DNA of 64,000 bases from Panorpa germanica (taxonomy: Eukaryota > Arthropoda > Insecta > Mecoptera > Panorpidae): contig OY783210.1 of assembly GCA_963678705.1 (NCBI GenBank), positions 16,927,331 to 16,991,330 of the forward strand. The letters run 5' to 3'. The notes under the pieces were generated by a model. The model saw nothing but the letters and a program-made list of their open reading frames with translations. It was not told the origin of the DNA and ran no database searches. The position numbers and the translations under genes were made by a program. How positions within the stretch are numbered: position 1 is the first letter of the stretch; each line of letters starts with the position of its first letter. Below are positions 45,746 to 62,347 of the stretch, piece by piece.

Positions 45746-47164
45746 TTGGTTGTAAATCATTTTATTATGAATAACTTTTTTTTAACGAAAATTCAATAGA
45801 ATTCTAATTCTCATTCAGTTTACTTCTTTTTAAAACTGAATGTTACAAAACAAAAACTACTCGAGTATAAATCCATTGTACACCTGACTTCAGTTTAAGG
45901 GTCCAACCAATATATAGTTGTAGTTTTAGTGTAAAAGGGTAAGTGGGCGGTGGTGTTAAGAATTGTGCGTTGTAATAACAACATGCGCGTGGCAGCATGC
46001 CCATGTCAAGACCATCGGTGAACGTGAGGAGGGGTAAGGGGTTTGGAAAAGGGTTGTCGTGCGACATCTAGAAATCTGCTGTTATTAAATTTGTCGCAAG
46101 CTATAAAGTAGTTTAAAAGTATAATTATACTCGTATAAAAATGATGAATTCAAATTGATATTTTGATTCTCGAGCTAACAGATAGGTAATGGAAAGGCAT
46201 GGTAGGCATTGTTTCAGAGAAAATTTGACAATTAAAACATTTGAAAATTAAACAAAGACAAAAAGTTTTGTAGCATCACCAAATTAAATTATATTGTGTA
46301 ACAATTAATTATTTTTCGTTCCTGATATTAATTCGGCACTATTTCAGCTATACTTTTAAAATAAATACCAATACCTTCATCTTGTGAACACGAACACGGA
46401 GGTCTATCGACTTGATTGTACATTACACATCACTATTTAAAACATGTATCAACATTAATCAACTGTAACAACTTTTTATAATAGATAAATAATTATTTAT
46501 AATAGAAAAATTAGTTACGCTCTTGCTACAGTACAATGGCTCCGCTACTTGTGTTTTAAATACTATAACCGTGTCAATTTACACGCCTCAGTTTATAGTC
46601 TATATAGTTTATACCTTAAATATAATATTTTAAGTAAATTCATTTAGGAAATTTTCATACAGATATAAGTAAAAGAAGATGAATGTTGCCTGCTTTCTCT
46701 TGTATTGTTAAATGTGTGTTATGTTAGAATTACAATCAGGGTGATGCCCAAACCGGCATGGCACAAGCGTTATCCTGCTGAGTAGCTTCTATAATTAATG
46801 TAAAAGTTGCAGGAGATAATGAAAACATAATTCTTTTTTAAATTAAATAATAGAATTCATGATGAAAAAGAAATGTCAAAAATAGAAAGTTTTGTTCAAT
46901 GTCTTAATTTATTAAGTCAGCAGGAAGCTTAAAAAATTATATTGAATAACCTGGTTTTTGTGAAATTGTATGTTTTTGCAATGTCAACTAATTTCGAGGT
47001 GTCATAAATCAAAGATCCTCAAACTCAACACTTTATCAGTTGTTTTCTGGTCTTCAAACGATGAGTGAAATTTGTCACTCGATATAATTGAAGGTTACTG
47101 TATGGATCTGGTTCTAACAAAGGCAATTTGAGTAGCATTACGTTCCTTTTAATCAAAGAAATAC
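45746..47164. other. AT-rich sequence with no gene
   Basis: Nothing recognised; the frame at 45843-46067 has no motif. Confidence 0.55.
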
Positions 47165-47590
47165 AGTATGGTTAGCAGATGAAGAGGGATAGCAGTGGGT
47201 GAGACAGAAAGACTAAGAGAGGAGGGGAGGAAGGTCTAGAATTTTGAAGGAAAAGGGATGTAGAAGTGCAAGAACAGGAAAAGTTAAAGAAGTTGGATAA
47301 AACAAAGTACAATAGGATACCGAAATACCTTGTAAAACCGGGAGATACGGAAAGGAGAATGATTGCAAAGTGGACTATGAAACAAGAAAATGGAGAAGGA
47401 ATTGGGAAAAATGGACAAATATCCAGGATATGTGAGGAGGAGAAGAAGAAATTAAACAACATTAAGTGTAAATTTCGGTAGAAGATGCAAACTGGATTAG
47501 ACTAAAAGAGATTCTGCAAAGGAAGAAGAAGGATAGCGAAAGTAAGGTGGATTTTAATTGTAAATTAGGCTTGAGTGTAATTAGAATAAA
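47165..47590 (+). pseudogene. LINE ORF2 C-terminus, diverged copy
   Basis: The plus strand has a 71-codon open stretch (47266-47481): KYNRIPKYLVKPGDTERRMI then a KWTMKQENGEG...ICEEEKKKLNNIKCKF string. It aligns in order with the NYNKRY..VPQYLIEKDI, RLGNEEKGNRYWEK and zinc-knuckle regions of the 13.6-kb LINE. The knuckle Cys/His pattern is mostly lost. It is probably a related subfamily rather than a direct copy. Confidence 0.65.
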
Positions 47591-50500
47591 ATTAAATGGA
47601 ATGTGAATGGACAGTATGGTACGCTATTATGTTTGTGTTTTATTTAATTTAGCATATAAACTTAGGATAAGAAATTTAGAATCTAAAAGTAGAATTATTA
47701 ATTTGAAATCCTCTAATAATGTATATTACGCTGAACACGCATCTAATGAATAACAGCAAGGCAACCAGACAAGACACATTTCCAATACTTTCAAATGTGT
47801 GAGCTATAGAGAGAAGCTCCCCAGTCCGAAGTAATTAATTATCGTCAAGTAATTGTTTGTTCTTTTTTCTTCTATTTTTTTTGACAACATAAATGAACAT
47901 TCCAGACTACTTTTCTGCAATCATTAACTTTATTTTTAAACTGGTTAAACATTTTGTTTGTTCTCGCATTAGATAAATGGCTCCCATTTTCATAGAATTT
48001 GACCTTTCCTTAAAAAAAAAAGAAAAAAAAAGACTAGTTAAAAAATAAAAATGAATTTTGTATTGTGTGATCATTAGTTAAGCTGTGAGTTTTATTCTAT
48101 TGTTGTATGTTTGGTATTACGTTTTTAAAGGATGAATTTAGAGCAATAGGTCATTTACAATTAGTAAGTATTCTCCAACTTGAACAATGGATTTACTCGT
48201 ACCTTAAAAGACATTAAATATGACCTAATTCTTTAAAGAAAGTGTAAGCGAATAATGGTATTTGAAATAAGGACCGTAAATCTTTTAAAAAAAGCATGAA
48301 ATGTTTGGCATGCATAACTTAGGTGTCATTCGCAGAATTTTTAAATTAGGCTGGCTCCAAACGGTGCCGTGAACGTTTGATTTAAATGCCTGCCTCCAGC
48401 GTGTGAGTCAAATATTGGAAAATTAACATGACAAGTTTCATACATCAGATCATATTCCAAACACTAATTCTCATCTTTATAAAATGAGCGTTTAAATAAG
48501 ATTAACACCTAACGATCCATCGAGTACAAATATGAATAATTAAATAGTTTTTGAAACCAAAACTTTAATCGATGTAGGCTAACAAATCTTTACCGATGTA
48601 AAGCTTACTTTAACACAAAATTATAATCGAAATATTTTAATATTAATGAGTTTGTTAATCAATGAAAAACTTATGAGTTAAGTTCTTAAACTTAGTATAA
48701 TTTAGAAATTTTTAATCTAACTTTTAAACTTGTTGAATTTGTATGTTGAAGGATATTATTATTTATGGATGTAAATTAGGAAAGCTTTACAGGGGTAGTA
48801 GTAGTAGCGAAGGGGAAAGGAGGGATTACTAAAAGGAATGATTAATTAATTCATGGAAAATGAAACTTTTACATTACATACATAAAGAATTGTTTGCTAA
48901 AAATATACAAAGGACTTGTTGTTTCACCAATGTTGCATCAGAAACTATAATTTGGGTAGAATTTACTCAGTTTTAATGTAATACTTTTCTTCTTTACTGT
49001 ATATTGAGTCATCTCAGTTCAGGAAACTACCGCAGCGCAATTTTCTTTTTTAATAATACTATCTGTTCAATTCAAGTAGAATTCTTTTTAATGTCATCCA
49101 GCGTTAAATATTCCAATTATGTTGATCTCACTTTTGTTATGACCAATTAACATACATTATCGCTTTTCAACGCGTTTAACTTTTGAGAAACAATTTGAAA
49201 ATATACAATAAACTATCTCCGTCTTGCACTTTAATGTATGTTAAGCAAAGTGTGTGAAAGAGAAGAACATATCTCTATTTTGGTTCAATATTTTTACAAT
49301 CGATTTTATTGTATTCAACGGTTTTAAATTTACCCTTTAGTTTGTGAACCAAGTTTACAAATGTCAAATAATGCAAAATTTCTCTTTGCTTGAATGTGTC
49401 ACTCATTCCTAGGAAACCCTTTATTTATTTAACCAGTATTGTTATAGTTATCTTTAAATTGACACTTGCAATAATATTATTTCATCTTAGGAATATTAAG
49501 CTGTGTAAATACTCACTGCTTTCGTATGGTAGAACGGGTTACAACCAAATGCTGAATAATATGTTAAGATAATATTTATCCACCTTTAATTTTAATGAAA
49601 AAAATTCACACGAAATTTTTGAGATAATTGAAATTTCTATTCAAATTAGTTCCAGGTTATTTACGTTTAGATACCGAAAAAACACATTTCGGCTGGGTTC
49701 CACATCAGAAAGAGCATCTGTAGGCAGTTACATTTAAATTTTGAGTTTTCTTAACGACAATTAGTTTGTTTTTACCTGTAACTAAAAGAGAGAAGTACTA
49801 CCTGTACTTACTTAATTCTATTTTTAAAGTTAAAATTATTTTAATTTCTAAACTGACTATAAACTGAGATAAATTTAATATTGCATTTTTATCGTAAATT
49901 CCAAATTTTAAGTTTATACTCAAAATTAATATATTAAATTCTAATTCTAAATAAAATAAAATCACTTTGTTATTACAAGATCCATACCAGTCGGCTTTGG
50001 AATAAAACAGCCGTGCAAATGTACTAGTATTTTTATCAGTTTAAACAGTTGCGCAACAAACTGGAAAATATAATAAAGAAGTTTTAAATAAAGACGTTCG
50101 CAAGATTTGATATTACATTCTTCTTCTAAGAAATATCTGAAAGTATTAACAGATCATTTAACGACCTAGTTACAGTTTTAGTTAATCAAAAGTATCTAGA
50201 TTTAGTAAACTCATTACTTAATTCATCACATTGCTGATAGTATTTTATGATAGTACAACGTGTTTCATATTTTTTAATTTTCTGCCTTTGTGATTTTTGT
50301 TAAGAGCTGAAATTCAACGCTTTAACCTTTTGTAGTATAGTATCACTAATTATGTTTTCCAATTAATACATTGTTCACATCGTAAATGTTTAATACTGTT
50401 AAATCATACCTCTCAAGAGCAAACTTCTAATGTTTTAAATAATTACGAAAATTACCAATATATTTTACGTGTAGGCAGACAAAGGTTATTTTCCTTTTGC

Positions 50501-52600
50501 TGTGATGAGCTCTCGACATGTTTTACAACTAAATAAAAGTTTAATTAAAATTCTAAATATAGAATATATATTTTTTTTAATTTGAGAAGAAAGAAAACAA
50601 TTTACTCCAAATTTTTGTTTAAAAAGAACTTTTGATAAAGTTCAAATTACGTCGCACAATGCCGTGTACTTAAGTATACCAGAAGCAACCATGCTCAGCA
50701 AGAAAAAGTAAAATTACCATGTATATTATGAAATTAATTAATGTCTAAGCATTTCCTTCAAAAAAACTCCATTAAAAATAATTGTAACCAGACCTGTCTG
50801 TAACGGTCAAATGTGGAAAAGGGTTAAAAAAACCTCTTATTACTCGCCGTTATAATTAAATAAATTAAATCCAATTAAAAACCCCTTTTTAAGGGTTAAC
50901 TGTAAAAAGGCATCAGAAATGTTTCGCATTTTGAAATGTCAGCTGAGTTTCGTAAAGAAAATAATAGAAAAACAAGGGAAAATTAAATGGGAATGAGAAA
51001 TAACGTATTGTACTTTCTAATATATATCGGAAAATATGTGGAAATGCTAAAACGAATGGAATTTTCTATTTTCACAAAACTATTTGTTGGTTATTGCGAA
51101 CTCAACGTTCTCATATAGGTCGTGGATTCTAGGATGACAGACAAACAGGGGTTGTTCTGGAAAATGAGGGTGGAAAAACCTAACATATACTTTGTTCCAG
51201 TGCCGCATTGCAACAACTTTTATAGCAAAAAAGAAGTTATAAGAAAAATATATTTTAAATACGATAACACTAACATACTTTATGACAATGACAATAAAAT
51301 TAACAAACTACTACAATTTTTACGAGACACAAAATTAATAAATAAAATATTGATATAATACATAGGACTAAATTAAACTAAATTAAAAAAAATATATATA
51401 GTGTCACAGCACAGTCTGTTCACTTTTCACATTAACTTCTTAATTTAAAAATTTATTTTTTCTTCTAAATTTTTAATTGAAAGAGTTATAAGGACATGGT
51501 ACCACAAAAACTGTCAACAGAGTAGGAGTTCATTGATGATAGGACTCAGCATCGGAAATAAGCTGACCTAATAGAAAAAAAGAAAAACAATAATGTCTAT
51601 AGCTCCAAGATATATTTGCGTTGCATTAGCAATACAAGCAGATTATTTTCGTTTTTATATTTTCAATTTTTTCTTGATTACCTCCCATTTAATAACTTCC
51701 TGAATGCGGCTCTGCTTTGTTTTTATATTCAAAGTACATACAGTACAGGGTAACAGATCAGGTCAGGTAAATAAAATTTACAAAGTCAACATATGAAAAA
51801 CAAATACATGAATTTGTTATCTTGGTTCGGTATTCGTTTATTGCTTTAAAGAAATATTATGTTCGGATTTATTTCCATTAATTTTTTTAAATTATTGCGG
51901 CTTGCTTTGTGGAACCAGCATTATCGCCATAACAAATATTACGGTTAAATTTTACTTAAAAATGTTTAATTGTATTTTCGGTGTACCATAAATACTGCAG
52001 TTATATATTGGAAACCAATTACTTCTGTTAAAAATATTGTACCCTAATTTTATAAATTTTATAAATATTATGCACAATTAGCAAATATTTTCGGTGTCCC
52101 ACAAATAGCACAAAAGCTAATACAGTTAAATTGTAACTTTAAATTTTTTACAAATTTTTATAACCCTAATAAATCGGTACAATACGGTATTTTGAAATAT
52201 TGTAAGAAAACTTTGCAAAATTTAAATATTCTCATGCTAAATTCTAGTTTTAAATATAACAATGAAATTGAGGACAACAGTAAATTATTATAAAAAGTTT
52301 TTATTATACCTAAACACAAATTCACAAAGTTAACCGCACATGTTTTTTAAATTTTATACGCTTGTATCTTTGAGGACTCTGCCCACCCTCTTTTCCTTTA
52401 GTGTATGACGTAATTAATAGATAGCCCTTACACGGATTCGTAGAAACGAATCAATAATTATTTACTGCATAGAACTTAAAAATTATTCTACTACACTTAC
52501 GCGAAAAAAGCTGGAACGAATTTACCGCGTAAGTCGAGAACTTTATATATTATTATGAACAGAAACCGAAATCTTCTACTTAGTACGAGTTATACACTAC
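47591..52600. other. Long AT-rich stretch with no gene
   Basis: About 5 kb without a recognisable gene, transposon edge or RNA. A-tracts occur at 48010-48035. The 78-codon frame at 51122-51358 (reads MDSRMTDKQGLFWKMRVEKP) matches nothing I know. AACCCCTTTTTAAGGGTT near 50880-50898 is a small palindrome. Confidence 0.55.
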
Positions 52601-53110
52601 TCTGTGTGCAGTAAATCATGGTTGATTTTTCCTCCACTCCTAGAGGTGTTCGATGCCAGTCTTTATAGACCCTAAACTCGCGAAGTTTGTGCAGAAATTG
52701 CATCTGCATGTATACGAGGAAGATGGAGTTTAAGTATGTAGCTGAGGGAGGAAGATCCCAAACTTATATGGATCACTGAAGTCTGTTCATGCGGAAGGGA
52801 AATTAAGTATGGAAGTGATGCGAACACTGTTCACCATTGGCACGAGGGGTACAATGTCAACGGAAACACCCTCATTCGCATACCACCGATCACAATTTAA
52901 ACGGGTGCCGTTCTTCTTAAGACATGGAGGTCTTAGCCACCAGCTACATCAGCACCAACAGTCGGAGTTTAGTTCTGAATTACAGTCACATAAACTGTTG
53001 TTTGAACAAAGCAGGTACATTTGTATAGCACCCTTAACCCAATTCACTAAACCACAGCAGCCCCACAACAGTATATCAAATACAAATTTAATTTCTCTAA
53101 CAAACTAATA
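52601..53110 (+). other. Less AT-rich patch with a 99-codon open frame of unknown status
   Basis: The frame 52809-53108 reads MEVMRTLFTIGTRGTMSTET with a Gln/His-rich middle. It is one of few frames here with balanced composition. I see no known domain, no clear promoter and no splice-site support. It could be an exon, a transposon relic or chance. Confidence 0.25.
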
Positions 53111-56100
53111 TTTAAGTAATAATTTAGTATAAAATATACGACAATAAAACCTTCAAAATATATTTACATAAGGACAGAATCTTATTCAGTATGATTTATC
53201 TAGCATACTAACATAATATATTTAGGGGTCTAAATAAATGGATCATCCCTTCCTTATGCCTATAACACCTCCCCTTAATTCAATGTAGGGACAAACTAAT
53301 CTTAACTAAACGTTAAAATGACCTTACCCTAAACCAAACCATTATTCTAACTTAGTTAATGTTTAAATTACTGTTTAAACACATAATTAATTGATTAACA
53401 TTGACCTGGATGTTACACCGTGTTAGTTAAACAAACAGCTTCTCAAACTATTTTAATTAGCAAATGAAATACAAACATTTTGAGAACTATGAAGCGGTTA
53501 ATATGATACCTTCATCGGATTTAATTTATAATTAATTGTAGGTAATGTGCATCGTTTGCTGAAAGAAAGAATGCCGCGATTTTTCGGAGCTAAATAAAAA
53601 AATAATGTAGAAGTAGATGTAGAATTCTTTTTTTATCATGCCGCTCTAAAATCGGTAATAACTGTAAGAAAAAAATTCATTTTTTAACTAAAATATTTTT
53701 TGTTATTCTTATTCTTTGTAACTAACTAACTGTTAAAAGAGTCATAAAGTTTATTACATGGTAGCTCACCAAAAACCAATTTATGAAATTTTTGAATCGT
53801 ATTTCATTGTATTTTAAAGTATATTGGGGGCAAGTTGTTTTTATTAGTAGCTATAAACTAATTTCCAAAAATCAAAGTTATAAAATTTACGGTCAAATTT
53901 TTTAGAAAAGTACTACCACAATACTTTTAAAAAGTCGTCCTGTTATTTTTTAAATTATCCTAAAGAAATGCCTAAAAAATGAAGAAACCTACCTTCTTTA
54001 ATGCAATTAAAACCATAAAAATACATTTTTCATTAATAGAAACGTAACACGACCTATTATAAATTATCAAAATCATAACAAGATTTTGTCTCAATATTTA
54101 AAGTCATAAAAATATTTTATGTCAATATTTTATAGTCATTTTAAGTAAAGTATTAGGGCTGCCGCACACAGGAGACACGTGCTATGGGCCATAGGAATGT
54201 ATAAGAACTGTCTTAAAACAAAATTGTTAGCATTGTTCTGTTTAGCAATTATTTAGTAAATATTAAAAAGAATAAATTGAAATATTTGCGTAGTGTATTT
54301 TAAAAAATTCTACAAATTACTAACGAATACCAAACATCTTTCAAAATCAAAACTAAACATTTTATTGTATCACAAACAAAAAAGCAAAACAAAAATGTTA
54401 TTTACAGTTATGTGAGGCATAAATGAAATAATTCCATTTTAAAATGGGTGACAAATATCAAATATCCAATAGAAATATCCAATACTGCGTAGTTATACAC
54501 AAGTGTGGTGTAATATTACTGAAATAGATCCATAAACACACACACATACACAAACAGAAGTATTTTAGGGCTTACTCATATTAAACAACCCTCGCAACCC
54601 CTAAAAAACAAATCCATACAAATAAATTATACAACAACTAGTTGATTTACACGACATACTGGTTCCAACATTTACCAGTAAATATTTATAATTATTTCAT
54701 GTGATTCCCTAATATAAATATTACTATACTTTATTATTGTGTTTCTTATTAAAGAGGGGTGCCATAAATTGGGTCACTCAGACTTTTGTGGCTACTAGGT
54801 AAGGCACTAAACTGAGATATATTTGAAGAAAATGTGTCATCCAAATGTTTTTTACTTTTATGACGTAGTAAAACTCTAGATATTATGACCATCGTCCATA
54901 TAATTTGTAATAGCTCTCTTAAACTTCATATTCGTGGTGATAAGAGCTTGCTCTTGCTCTTCTGCAATGCGGTTTTTGTTTTAGAATATTCGGATATTAC
55001 TTTATTTAAGGGGAAGGTGTCCCCAAAGATTAAAATATATTTAATACAAAAATTTATTAGTTTAACATTTAAAATATTATATATTTAGATCGGCTATTTA
55101 TTGGATCACGACTTGCCCCTCTATATCCGGACCTGACGGAAAATTTAGTAATTATACTACAGAAATTAAAGAAAGAGTTAATATTTAAAAGAATTTGAAA
55201 AAGCAATAAAAAAATAACCAAACCAATGTGAAAGTATGAATTTATTTTCATATTTTTATTGTTTTTTTTTTTTATTATTTTAAAAATATTTTGGTTGCCG
55301 CCAAAACAATGTCATAAAACGGAACTGTATAAACATGTGACTTATGTTTGTAGTAAAATATTGTTACAATGAAAATAAACTGAATTAAGGGCCTCGGTGT
55401 GACGGGAAATAGAGAGAGAGCGAGCTATAAATCAATATTTATGTACGTTACCGTACTGTGGCACAGATTGGATATATTTTTGTTTGATATTTATAAAAAG
55501 CTCTCATTGTTTTATGTGTGAAAGTTATTTCTTAGTGCTTTTGAGCTTTAATTACGTACACTAATTGAGCTTTTAGTTTTTATGTTCTATCATAATTTTG
55601 TTTATGATTCATTTGCAGTAGCATAACTATTTTATAACTTTAGGAAGGTTTAATAATTGGGGTATCTGTTTTAAGTTCGCGCTTTTTATCCTTACTAATT
55701 TATATTTGAATAACACAAAGGAATTTCTTAAAGTCTTCTTCAGGGAGTGCCGATTTCAAAATTATTCTGTAAGTGCTTACGTTTTCTAAAATCTTTTAAG
55801 AAATCATAGTTTTTTTTAAATATTTTTTACTGAAGATTTCTTAAAATGAGGTTTTAGTTTTTAAAAAAATGAAGTTAATCTCTATTGTATTTTAAAATCA
55901 AAACAGCTCAAAAATTAGTTTTGTTTTAATAAGTTGCTCGCCGTTAATAGAATGCGCCCTTGTGCAAAAAACTGTCGTACTTCCGAACCCATCCAAAATT
56001 TTCCTAAAATAATAATTGTTAATTTGTTTTTTATGAAATTATGTTTAAAAGTATACACAAAATAAACCACAGAATGAAAATCAAACCTAAATGACGATTT

Positions 56101-56218
56101 AATTAAAGAGTCATGTATCTAACAAATAGAATTATAAGGAAATTAAGTAAACAATTGTAATTAACTTAAATTACCTATATTAAATATTATGAGAAACCTT
56201 ATATTGTCCAAATTACGA
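53111..56218. other. AT-rich sequence with no gene
   Basis: About 3 kb with nothing recognised; frames at 54885-55088 and 55069-55251 lack motifs. Confidence 0.6.
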
Positions 56219-56412
56219 TAGTTTGGCAGTGACTTAAACTTAAAAGAGGTTATAAGAGCGGTATAAATGTATAATACAATAATGAATTTTATTCGTTTCT
56301 ATATACATTATAGAAAAATAAGTGAGTCAGTGCTTTTTAGTTATATCGGTAGTTTATACTCCACAACTTGTTTTAAGTATGAATCGCCGTCGAACTCTCG
56401 TAATTTGAACTA
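56219..56412. mobile_element. MITE family B, copy 3
   Basis: Matches 14480-14671 and 20316-20691 through the interior (ACTTAAAAGAGGTTATAA and AGTGAGTCAGTGCTTTTTAG) and right end CGAACTCTCGTAATTTGAAC, with TA at both edges. It carries the shortened left end also seen in the 20-kb copy and a single CTTAAAAGAGGTT, which confirms the empty-site form of the retroposon target there. Confidence 0.82.
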
Positions 56413-57851
56413 TATTCATGTTTTATTTCACCTAAGCAAAAGAGTAATATTTATTCTAAAATGGTCTAATTTTATAGATATTCTAAAAGCTATTAATCCT
56501 TAAATAAGACTTCTTAGAATATAGTGTTTCTTAAAAAGTTATGTTAGATAAACTTTAAATAAACTTAACTTTGTTTAGTATTTTTGCTTACTCCAGAGTT
56601 AAATAGAATGAGTGATATATAGAGAAAAAACAAATTATTTTTAATTATAGTTTATTACTCTTCATAATGATGAAGATATTTATTAATAAGAACAACAATA
56701 TCATGGTACTAATTTCATAATATTGCGTAAAAAACCAATAAATAATAATAAACCAATCAATTTTATGAGTATCTGTTAATATTTTGAATATTTTAAATAT
56801 CATTCATAGTTGGGCTCATATTATTAATCTAATACATACACAATACATAGAATGTAACAATAGGTGTATTAGTGTTAGTGTATACATATACAAATATATA
56901 TTAACTTCTATTTAATGCAAATTGTTTGATAACGACCTGATAATATGCAGTGTTCAATATGATCTAACACTGACGCAATTACGTTACGTGTAGCGTTGAC
57001 ATTCATAGTGACAATGTGACATACACACACACACCTTTATACTGATAACACTAAGGTACATGTCATGACTGCTGATGACGTAGTAATTGTTAATTGTAGC
57101 ATTGATTACATATTAGTATTACGTCATTAGAATATGACAAATAATATGATAGCAAATTTTGATTTAATAATATCTGTGTTAGTGATAAAAGTACAATTAA
57201 AACTTTGATAAATTTCAACTGGATATAATATGCCAAGAGCTTCGTGACGTCACATCTAACCTAAAATTCGTCTTCCGAAAAAGGAAAATAAACATGATCA
57301 AAAAAATGTTTTCACAATGTATGACAATGCATGGCAATCGGGAGATGATCTATTTAATTGAATGATCCGTATACCCAATAAAAAAATATTTCACTTAAAA
57401 AAAATTAGGCTTTTGCATAAATTTATACTCTTATAATAAACAAATGCAAAGAATTCAATAAAATCTTTAATATTTATGTGGTATTACATATATATTATTC
57501 TGTTTTAATATCGTGTATAATAAATATAGGGGAATATATTATTCAAGTAATACATGCCCCTGTTAAATTTATTTCTTCAATATATTTTAGAATGAGATTT
57601 TCAAACGATATTAGAATATAAGAGAGAAAAAAAAGATAAATACCTTTACCACCACCTACTGCACCATGTGTGGTTTTATTAAAAATGTACTTGAGCGAGT
57701 AACTCTTCAGCGAAGAAAAGTTAATTGCTACGAAATATGATGTAGAATAGTTGTAGGGAGATAGTGTCATTAAACAAGTAAACTACACTGCTGCCTAATA
57801 TGTTAATGATTATGTGGGCACCAAACTTTGGTAACAAGAAAACCTGTAAGT
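56413..57851. other. AT-rich sequence with no gene
   Basis: No gene or element recognised. Confidence 0.6.
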
Positions 57852-57932
57852 TATAGCTCTGATCTGAGGATCACTTCCGGAGACACAGGGGTCTAGTTAC
57901 AACCATTAAACCTCCCGGCCACTGTGCTATTG
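57852..57932 (-). repeat. tRNA-like / SINE-head patch
   Basis: The minus strand reads GTGGCCGGGAGGTTTAATGG (A-box-like region) and about 30 bp later GGAAGTGATCCTC (degenerate B-box). The layout suits a tRNA-derived SINE head or tRNA pseudogene; stems do not close. Confidence 0.45.
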
Positions 57933-59990
57933 CAATTCATATGAAGGAGTAATTATTAAATAAAAACAGTAGCGCCCAAAAATTAAAAGTGAAGACATTC
58001 AATTAGAGAGGTGTTGAAAAGAAGCAACGCATATTTATTCTTAGGCACAAAAGTAAGTTAATAAGTTTTTATCTCAGCTGAATTATAAAACTGTTAATTT
58101 TACAGTGTTAAAAAAACGTATCTGTAGTTTGTAGAATCAATGTAATATTGAACCTAATAAGAAAAAGATTCCTATTCCGATCGAGTAAGATGTTACTTTG
58201 AAACTTAACCTACAAATATTTCAGCTGATACTTTAATTAATACAACGAAATAAAAGAAAAAGTAAAACAAAGAAACATTGCAATAATTATTAAATTAAAC
58301 TGTGTTTTAAATTAACTTTGAGGAAACTTATCTTAATGCAAGAATTACGAATCCACCACCCACCCTTTAGAAAGTGACTAGGGGTGCTACGGAGCTTTTA
58401 GAGGTGTAATACGTAAGACAAAGACGAAGAAGAAGAAAAAAAGCTAAGGGGATGCCATCTGGCGGCATTTATATTGCATCCCTTAAAAAACATCATTTAT
58501 ATTAGAAAAGAGGAGATAGAAAAAAGAATCTTAGCTATGAAGTTAAACGGTTTAAAAGCTAAGACGGTTTTTATTTATATTTTTCAGAAGCTTTTGTAAC
58601 TTTCACTTATATTAAAATATTAAATAATTATTTATTTTTCTGAATTTAGACGTAACACTTAAAAATATGTTTATGACGTATTTTTAAGACGTATATAGAA
58701 GCGTATAACGTTCATACTTAACAAATATAACTAAGTTTTTTAGTTCGAAAAGTTACTGTGAACTAAAAGCATTGCAATTATTGGTTTCTTTCAAGTTTAT
58801 CGGCATTGGTTGGTTTTAGATCTTTGGTAGTTATTGTCTATCTTAAGAGGACAAAATTTTGACCATATTTCACCTTCACAACTTTTCTCCAAACCCAATA
58901 ACAAGCACGCTGTAGCTACATGAAAATGGGACATTTCTTTCAAGTTGTCTAAGTTTACAAGTATTTTAAAACCGTAACTTATAAACGGGATATTTGGTAT
59001 TGGAAAAATGAAGTAAAACTGAAATTTTATTCATCATTTCAAATTTTTCTTGTTGCTAATTGATAATCAAAATTAAGTATTAAAGTGGACATAAGAGTGC
59101 AACACATGCGCAAAATCTTTTAAAATAGATAAAGATTTGCTTTACTAATAATGAAAAACTTTTATTTGTTTGATTGTTATAACTACAAATATTAAGAAAG
59201 AATAATTACAAAATAAGCTTCTTAAGTTCAACCATTCTGTTATGTAATTATTATTACTTAATAACTTCAAAGTCCATTAAATAAAGAGAATACTAAAAGA
59301 GACTAAGGTATATATATTATGTCATTATAGGCTCGAATGTGTTTTTAATATTATTATTTTTCTGTCTCTGATATAATATATTATATCTATGAAAAATAAT
59401 GGATTTGAAATGTGTTTTAATAGTCAGAGTTATCTTTTATTGTTTTAACTTTGAAACGTATTTTTTTTTACTTTTCTCTATCTATGTGGTATACTATGAA
59501 CAAGTGTACAGTCATGATAACAATATAATAAAAATTAAACAACTACTAAATCCACAAAAATAACACCCTGTTGTTTTTTTATAATAAAATCATACTTATA
59601 CGTGAATATGTTTTGTTATTCATAAAATAAAAATAATATGCAAATATGAAACAAATTGTATCGTCAAAATGTATGAAATATGTAACAATTTTATGATGGT
59701 ATTTAATACATCTTGAAACATGTTATACTGGCGATGGGGAGGAAGGGTGGAATATACGGGGTGGTTTATTGAAACAATCTATTTATTTTTTATATACACC
59801 ACCATATATTTTTACAATGTTGTTGATTACAGTGACGGTATGATTTTAAAAAACATAACAATTTGCCCTGAACATGACAGTGCCGAATTGGGACCAAAAA
59901 TATTGGTTTTTAGGAGACAGACATATAAATAACAGCGCCCTTAATAGTACGAGTTATATCAACTACTATATCAGTATTAAAATATCCATC
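57933..59990. other. AT-rich sequence with no gene
   Basis: At 58372-58450 a GC-richer string ends in GAAGAAGAAGAAAAAAAGC and could be an eroded retroposon 3' end, but no duplication or relative was found. The 59720-59932 frame is unrecognised. Confidence 0.45.
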
Positions 59991-60060
59991 AGAGACTAGA
60001 TTCGATCCCATATCTTCTATTTAGTACTCAGCTGCTATACGATTTGAGCTATCTCTGACT
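59991..60060 (-). repeat. tRNA-like / SINE-head patch
   Basis: The minus strand has AGATAGCTCAAATCGTATAG (A-box-like) and then GGGATCGAATCTAG (B-box-like) at near-tRNA spacing. It is the most tRNA-like of these patches, but acceptor and anticodon stems are not complementary. No 3' tail was identified. Confidence 0.5.
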
Positions 60061-62339
<2,279 letters not shown>

Positions 62340-62347
62340 GTGTATGG

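Noticed and set aside
45011..45799. 262-codon plus-strand frame
   Set aside because: It is antisense to the tandem LINE relics; Ser/Leu/Phe-rich composition comes from the complement of purine-rich LINE coding.
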